A stretch of DNA of 64,000 nucleotides. Source: Punica granatum (lineage: Eukaryota > Streptophyta > Magnoliopsida > Myrtales > Lythraceae). Positions 57,315 to 64,000 of the stretch are shown here, in pieces. Location of the stretch: the NCBI RefSeq assembly GCF_007655135.1, contig NC_045131.1, positions 2,852,001 to 2,916,000 on the forward strand, in the 5' to 3' direction. Below the pieces are notes generated by a model, which saw only the letters and a program-made list of their open reading frames with translations, searched no databases and was not told the DNA's origin. The translations under genes were made by a program, and so were the position numbers. Positions within the stretch are counted from its first letter, which is position 1, and each line of letters begins with the position of its first letter.

Positions 57315-57488
57315 CCTTTACAAGGTTTGTTAGGGCGGGGAGAGAGAGAGAGAAACAGAGAAGAAGAAGCTTTGGCCGGAGAGCTTTGGAAGTTTTAGAA
57401 GCAGGAGACAGGACAGTGAGGACACAGAGCAAAGGATGCTATTGTAGTTGTGAGTGTGAGCAAAGGGAACAATGGGGAAGCTACTGAA

Positions 57489-57494
57489 TATATA
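57489..57494 (-). promoter_or_regulatory. TATA box of the LITTLE ZIPPER gene
   Basis: CTATATATTCAG on the minus strand upstream of a leader that ends CCTTGTAAAG at a GTAATC splice donor near 57314. Confidence 0.5.
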
Positions 57495-57559
57495 GAGTGA
57501 GAGGGGCCAAGAAAGCTGCTCCGCACTGCACTGCTACTTTCTCTCTCTTCTTTTCTCTC

Positions 57560-57592
57560 TGTTTCTGTCTCTCTCTCTCTCTCTCTCTCTCT
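57560..57592. repeat. CT microsatellite upstream of ZPR
   Basis: Long CT dinucleotide run about 70 nt upstream of the TATA box (GA on the gene strand). GA repeats near plant promoters can bind BPC factors; here that is conjecture. Confidence 0.6.
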
Positions 57593-57926
57593 ATTGTCTG
57601 ACAGAACAATCATGGGATGAACAAGCAAATGGAAGGCGGCTGGTTAGGAAGGAGAATTTAATGGCATTTGCAAAATATGGTTTTTTTTTTTTTTGGGAGG
57701 GGGGGGGGGGTGGTCTATGAATATAATGATGGTCGAGAGGAAGAAGAAGAGAATGCAAAGTTAAAGAGGGCAGGCAGAGGCAGAGGATCCACCTAATGGC
57801 GTCATGTGAGGGATGTGATGATGCCCGCAAAGAAAGATTTCCATTTACATACTCCCAAAAAAAAAAAAAAAGAAAAGAACCGAGGAAAGTTTCATCTCGG
57901 ATGCTCGACATGGCAAATGTTAATCA

Positions 57927-58038
57927 CGTTGGGGAGCTGGCTATGGATTCTTATTCTAATTTGATGAATTTACATGCTCGTACAATTGGACTGGCCAGCT
58001 ACAAACTAGAATAAGAATCCATAGCCAGCTCCTCAACG
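57927..58038. ncRNA. candidate MIRNA-like or foldback hairpin
   Basis: Arms 57927-57963 and 58002-58038 are complementary over 37 positions with only two exceptions, one G-U wobble and one A-C mismatch on the plus strand. The arm core is GCTGGCTATGGATTCTTATT. The loop is 38 nt. Total length, arm length and near-perfect pairing suit a young MIRNA or a tiny foldback transposon. No known miRNA family is recognised. Confidence 0.4.
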
Positions 58039-58408
58039 CCATTGCATAAGCTACAGCATAACACACTCATGGGAAACTGCACATACTACAACTTGGTGGA
58101 TAACAAACCATAATAAGTCCATAGTCAAGCAGATGCATATGATACGTGTCTATGTTATACCTCAGTTACGTTGTTTGTGATACATTAACACGAAACATAT
58201 TAATCTTCTCGTTTTTCGTTTTCATTTTCGTTAAGATGTTTCGGGGATTTATTTTGGCTAATTGAGGAGCGGAATGGATTTGGGAAGAGGAGAGAGGATC
58301 GGTTGTGAAGAAAGAATGATGGGAGGCTAAGATTCGCAATGATGGTTTGGATTGTTTCCAACCCCATCCATCATCAATTACGGATCTTTTGTTTTCTTGG
58401 TGCTATGC

Positions 58409-58439
<31 letters not shown>

Positions 58440-60977
58440 CATATATATTGGAGAACTAAAAAAAAGCGAGATTGGATTAAATTGAACTTTCTTGGAGGAA
58501 ATTATCAGAAATTTCTGATGGCCTCCTCCTCCCTCACTCACAAGAGACTCTTGCTTGTGTTCTTAGGGTATTATGATTGTTGTTTGCGTTGGGAACTGTA
58601 GGCAACGATCGTTTCCCGCCGTAAACGTAATTTCTTGGTCGACAAATAGTGGAAAAACAAAAGCCCACTTTGGATTTGAGCCTTGTGTTATGTGACAAAC
58701 ATACATATTATAATATAAATGATTTTGTTCATGTATCTATATAATTATATATTAACCCAAAGTGATCCATGTTTTCTCATTTTACGGCTTTGTTAAATCA
58801 TTGCAACGTATGCAAAAGCGTGCCTAACGTTTCCCTCACCAGCCCAGCCACAACGTGATTGCGAGCCCTAAAGGCAATTTAACCGCTTCCGCGAACCTTG
58901 TCGATCGACTCCCTGAGTTTGTATATCGAAAATGAACGATGAAGGCGATGATATGGTCAGTGACTCAGGTGTTCACTTCTACCCTCTAGCTGGTGGTGGG
59001 GTGAAGTTCGTGGTCAATTCCTCCCCCCCGGTCATCGAGTTTCACCGGTTGTCGACAATCGATGGCATGTTTTATTTGGCATCATTAATAGGGCAACGAA
59101 CTATTATAATTGTGGCTTTAGGGGAGGGGATGATGGTATGATTTAAATGGGTTGGGGGTGGGGGAGTTGGCTATCTATCTTGGTAATTATGAGCAAGAAA
59201 GAAATTGAATGAGTTAGGAGGTGAAGTCTGCAACAGTAATGATAATGGAAGGACAGTAAGTAGGGCTCTCTAATCCTTTCATGGGTTATGAGTACCTTAA
59301 CGTGGAACATTATTTATGGTGTGCGTATGTCTAAAAGGGTCTAATGCTCTCGTGGATTATGATGTACCTTATACAATTGTTATGATTATATATGAGTGCG
59401 AATCCCAAATTGGACCCCCTTTAGTCGTCACGTAATTGAGACTAATTTATTTCTTAACATGCAATACTCACTGTTCCATTTTATGCGTTAAAATTTTAAC
59501 TTACACTACTATTAACTGATACTTATTTCTTTTATAATCGTGTCATGTCAGCATATGCCGTACAACAACGATGATTGAAGGGGCAGCCGGTGTCTCAATC
59601 CTAGCAAAGTTTATTGAACAAGGTTAATAAAAGAAGGGAAATCGCCGGACAAAATCATTGCATCCTAGTGTTTAGAAGTGAATCGATCCTCATACTGTCG
59701 CATATACCATGACAAACACTAAAGAGATGTCCTCATAAAATTACCGAACAATTATTTGATAAAATTACTACAATATTATCACTGTTTAGTGATGAATCGA
59801 TCTTGATACTGACACATATTTAATATGTCATCTCATCTCTTTGGCACTTCAAGTCAACTTTGTAATTGGAAATCAAAGATTTTGCATGATTTGATGGCCG
59901 TCTAAACATATCTACATGCATCAATCAAAGTGGGGGGAAGTTTGTACAAATCCAACCCATCACTCTTCCCTTCACAATTCAAATCATGACCAAGTCAACG
60001 GAAGCCATGGGCTAATTTAAGAGCATGGCGTGGCTCTTCACTAGGGGGTTATAAATTTGCTCTGAGATCTCAATCATGACATCCTCTGTAAATGTATTAT
60101 GGTCTCTTGACTGTCTTCCCGCCCCCCTCACTTATCCCTTCTGGCCCGTTTTCAACCTAATTTTCACATTTTTTTTTTGTTTTTCTATTTAAGGCAAAAT
60201 TAGATTTAAATTATTTTTAAGTTGGGTTGGGGGGGTAATAAATGAATATCAGAGCTCAAGAGATATGGATGACTCGTATAGAGATACATATACATCATCA
60301 TCATCGTCCATCATCATCATCATCTACATGCTAATAGATGCCATCATGATGCAAAAGCTAGAGAAGAGAAACACGCAGAAGGAAGAGATCATTGCAATTT
60401 CCTCCTCCATCCAAACGTAACTTCTTCTTTTTTTACCTAATACAAAAAAGTTTCTTGATTTTAAAACTTTGGTTTGATCTCATCAACTTAAACCGTGAGA
60501 TAAAATGATCTAGTCCAAACTTATATGAAATTAGATAACAAGAAAATCGATCAAAATGTTTACCTTTATCTTACTCTTTTAAATCGCTTGGTTTGCAACA
60601 AGCCGTTCAATTGCTCTACCTCTAGTTCGTCCACACGAACGATTACTCACCAAGGAATTCCTCCACATGAGCCTAGGAACTCCCGTCTACGGTCACCAAG
60701 ACAATACGGAGCTTCACGGACAAGAGGAGGGAGTTAGGGCAGTCAAGAAGCAAGGAACGGGGCGAGGGTTGGCCTTGGTTGGCCACGGCTTGCCTCAGCT
60801 CGTGGTGGTCGACAGCGGCCTAGGGTTTGCACTAGGACCGGCCGGCTCTCTCTCTCGCTCGACGGCTTGCTCGATTGATCTTCAATCAACTTGTTATGCA
60901 TGATGATTATATCTATATATAGAGTCTTAACATAATCCTAATGACTAAATAATAATTAATCTTCATTAATTTTCTAA

Positions 60978-61283
60978 GAGGAAATTACTATCTTATGATT
61001 TTACCGGATTCTCAAATGTATCATATGTTTTAGAAATTACCCAAAATAGCCTATGGTTTACATTTGGTTTCAAATTTATCCCGATGTTAATTCTTCTATT
61101 AACATGTAACAACCATGCTGACATAACACGTTTAAAGATTAACGGCACATATGTGAAACGTTAGTGGGGTCATACTTGCCACCCTGAAAATTTTTTCGAG
61201 ATAGATTTGAAAATAAAAATAAAAACTATGAGATAATGATTGAGAATTCAGTGAAACCATATGATATATGGTGTAATAACCTT
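60978..61283 (-). mobile_element. MITE, copy 1 of an inverted pair
   Basis: Left end GAGGAAATTACTATC; right end ATATATGGTGTAATAACC, its imperfect complement. The interior (TGTTAATTCTTCTATTAACATG, GATTAACGGCAC, GAAAATTTTTTCGAGATAG) reappears reversed at 62056-62360. More decayed than copy 2. No clear target duplication. Confidence 0.7.
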
Positions 61284-61606
61284 TAATAATAATTTGATAT
61301 GAAAATAGTGAGAGCACATCGCAGAATATGATAGGAAGGAAAATTATTACTTATACAAAGATGAGAAAAAAAAGGGAAAGGAAAATCATTTTTTTACGGT
61401 ACTTATCTTTCATTTCCTATGACAAATACAAAAAGAAAGGAAAGTTCTTTCATCTCAAATGCAAAGCCCATCTTACTTTTTTTTTCTTACTTATTTATTT
61501 ATTTTTGTAATTTTACCAAATATGAATAGTAAAATGAATGAAAATATATAGATATAATTCAGTTCACCGTTTTTTCTTTTTGCCATAATTCCCTTCACCA
61601 TCTTTT

Positions 61607-61991
61607 TTTGGTGAATATTTTATTAATAGCAAACCTAATTTACATTGCATAATCGACAAGAGCATCAACGGACACAAACACTAGACTGTCGACCATGAGG
61701 TCAGCCACTCGACTACCAACAAAGAAAATGACCGCACCAACATAGATGGTTGAATGATCATCCCTCATTAACAAAAGAAGATAACAAACCACACATCTGA
61801 TATGACATAATCTCTAGGACAATCCAGTACTAACCAATTGAGAATTAATCTGACTAGAAGTTTCTTAATACAGTCACGAGGCGAAACAACGAGACGAACA
61901 CTTAAGTGGCGTCGAGAAATGTTTATAAGTCGTCAACGTGGAATGTCCGACTAGCCAAGGAGTTTTCTCCTTTAAAACTTCACATTCACCG
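61607..61991 (-). mobile_element. probable truncated LINE or other retroposed 3' end
   Basis: On the minus strand the segment ends AATAAAATATTCACC followed by an A run, preceded by TGTAAATTAGGTTTGC, typical of a retroposed transcript end. The 9-nt repeat CCATCTTTT flanks it at 61598-61606 and 61992-62000. No intact reading frame. Confidence 0.4.
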
Positions 61992-62055
61992 CCATCTTTT
62001 GATTTTTTTTTGTTATAAATAATTAATAACTATTTATTACTGAATTTAAATAAAT

Positions 62056-62360
62056 GAGTTATTACGCCATATATCCTATGGTTTCACCGAATTCTCAATC
62101 ACTATCCCATAGTTTTTTTTTTCAAATCTATCCCGAAAAAATTTTCAGCGTGGCAAATATTGCCCCACTAATGCGCCACGTAGGTGCCGTTAATCTTCAA
62201 ACGTGGCATGTCAGCACGGCCGTTACATGTTGACCGAAGAATTAACGCCGAGATAGATTTAGAACCAAATGTAAACCATGGGCTATTTTGGATGCTTTTT
62301 AAAATATATGATAGATTTGAGAATTTGGTGAAACTATAGGATATATGGCGTAATTTCCTC
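62056..62360 (+). mobile_element. MITE, copy 2 of an inverted pair
   Basis: Terminal inverted repeats of about 44 bp: GAGTTATTACGCCATATATC at the left and, as complement, GAGGAAATTACGCCATATAT at the right, continuing through GTTTCACCGAATTCTCAA. Interior GC-rich blocks include GCGCCACGTAGGTGCC and CGTGGCATGTCAGCACGG. Better preserved than copy 1. Confidence 0.75.
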
Positions 62361-64000
62361 ATTTTCTAATCACCATTAAGTCCTCGTAGTTTAAGTTATC
62401 TAATAATTTACCTCACAAGCCATACAAATAAAAGAACATGATATCCTTGACAATAGACTCCACTTATATATATTCTATTTTAGGAAAATTTTCAAATAAG
62501 GACACTCTCGTATTTCCTCATGAGGAACTCACCCATGAATCGGTATCGACTTCGGGATGTGCCAACACCCCTGCAACCATATTGCAAGTTGTATCTAATA
62601 ATCTATTTCCAATTAACTATCTTAATTAGAATCAATTCGACCTTGGCTTTCACATGTCCTATTGTATGTAACTTAATAGGTTCATCACTGAGAGGCAATG
62701 GGATTATAACATCAGCTCTTTGACATTATCGGAAACCATTTCCGGAACTAAAAGCACAATTCTCAAAATGTCATTCTGCTCTCAAAGATCATGAATGACA
62801 CCTAGCAGTATATCATGACAATCCCAACAGTGACGAATATACAATTAATACACTTTGATGACTCAATGACTATACATCATATGCATGCATGTCCCTTTAC
62901 TGTAGAATCCCGATCTAGCCAAAGTCATTGTGAATGTCAAACTCTATAGCCGATCATGTGAATTATTTTGTTTCCATTCTTAGATCGATATTACTTAAAA
63001 CAGAAAATCTTTCTTGTCTAAACTTATCTGCCTTGGCCCATGACTACTTGATTGAGAATTGAAAGCATAGCTATAGGATCGTTTCCCTACTTACTCAGGG
63101 TAGTAAATCCCATCTTGATCGGTCACTTGTCTCTATATATAACTAATTAGGACCACACATGTCAAATACTCATGCAGAGCACAAGCATATAAATAGTAGC
63201 AAATTTTAATCACTTATATATGAGGTAGTTGTGTCCTCTCATGTCTAAAGATTACATACAATAGTACCGTCTAGATAATATTCATTGATAACAGTAAAGA
63301 TACCATATGAACAACATCTGCACGTCACGTTTGATCCACTTATCACATAAATAGCCACGTGTCTGCCTGACAATCATTGTCAGATAGTATGAGACTCACT
63401 ACTCTATCTTCATTAGCATCTTTATACTAATCATAGATATAGACATAGGAGACGATTTATCTGGAGAGATAATGTCTAGTTAAGTCTCCTATGATTGTGA
63501 ACAGTTTAAAGATATTCATACCGACATGCTCCGTCACTCATATTCTTAACTTTTTAAAAATTAAACATTCATAAAATATCTTATAAACTTTATTATAATA
63601 AATTCAGATAATATATGAATAATAGAGTAAACTTTATTGCCATAAAATGAATTATCCGAATATTTAAACTGATTATATGACATATCACTAACGATACGTA
63701 TGGTAACGTATCGTGTCCGAAGAACGGTCATTGGGGTCCCGTGAAGTTCTTTTTGTCTAATATATAATTCTATATGGCTAAAATTATATATCCGTAGTTA
63801 TAGCGTGGTTTAAAGGAGATATCGAACGTTTGCTGACCCGAAGGACGGGAATGATCCGAATCTGAAAAAACCAAACATGTGATTAAATATTCTTTCCATG
63901 GATTCGGGTTTAAATTGCCCCCATCATAATGTATCTCGTGACCTCATCATCCAAAGGGAAATTTAATGATCAACGTCGGTCGACCTTTCTGAGGTCATTT

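Larger units (their letters stand above)
57693..64000. other. gene-free right end, repeat-rich
   Basis: About 6 kb without a supportable gene. It holds the hairpin at 57927-58038, an AT run (58407-58433), CAT repeats (60295-60325), two inverted MITE copies and a probable retroposed 3' end between them. The frame at 60525-60903 and the AT-rich stretch 62400-63600 resemble decayed dispersed repeats, but I could not assign a class. Confidence 0.45.

Noticed and set aside
58932..59141. 69-residue open frame after an ATG
   Set aside because: Low-complexity and without family resemblance; not enough to call a gene.
60525..60903. Overlapping open frames with GC-rich stretch
   Set aside because: Looks like decayed repeat DNA; no domain could be read.
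1..64000. CRISPR arrays, operons, phage or bacterial defence systems
   Set aside because: The DNA is plant nuclear; no direct-repeat array with spacers or bacterial-style gene cluster is present.

Overview
The window is nuclear DNA of a core eudicot plant. The evidence is intron-split genes with GT-AG borders, plant-only families (ABI5-type bZIP, LITTLE ZIPPER, BIC, FtsZ2 with a plastid-targeted N-terminus, PADRE/DUF4228), AT-rich intergenic DNA, microsatellites and short non-autonomous transposons. I cannot name the species. Exon coordinates were joined by hand from reading frame plus splice borders and have no transcript support.

Layout. 1-1780 (+): 3' half of a chloroplast ABCB29-type half-transporter, cut by the left edge. 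2454-3701 (-): glutaredoxin-like protein with a CxxC cluster. 6627-7454 (+): plant protein of unknown function. 7.5-12.8 kb: gene-poor DNA with SINE-like elements. 12827-13288 (+): PADRE-domain protein. 14946-17132 (-): SOUL heme-binding-like protein. 19100-19597 (-): BIC cryptochrome inhibitor. 22534-26304 (-): plastid FtsZ2. 28527-29786 (+): F-box/LRR protein. 30550-32871 (-): ABI5-type bZIP. 35600-37939 (-): alpha/beta hydrolase. 38-45 kb: gene-free, with MITEs. 45076-46065 (+): TFL1/CEN-type PEBP. 47858-48217 (-): small unknown protein. 50761-51513 (-): YIP1-family protein. 53096-55542 (+): RCE1 CAAX protease. 56447-56692 (-): LITTLE ZIPPER. 57-64 kb: repeats only.

The genes do not form one pathway. 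What links them is ancestry: from memory, the set and partial order match Arabidopsis duplicated segments around At5g03840-At5g03910 (TFL1, glutaredoxin, ABCB29), At2g36250-At2g36307 (FtsZ2-1, ABI5, hydrolase, YIP1, RCE1, ZPR4) and At3g52740-At3g52770 (BIC1, FtsZ2-2, YIP1, ZPR3). The window therefore looks like one pre-duplication block kept nearly whole.

I saw no new multi-gene system. The most checkable unexplained signals are two long near-perfect hairpins (30060-30184 and 57927-58038) that resemble young MIRNA or foldback loci, a stop-free 84-nt FtsZ2 intron whose retention keeps frame, an EAR-like DLNL motif in the LITTLE ZIPPER protein, and a SINE population with clear target-site duplications.
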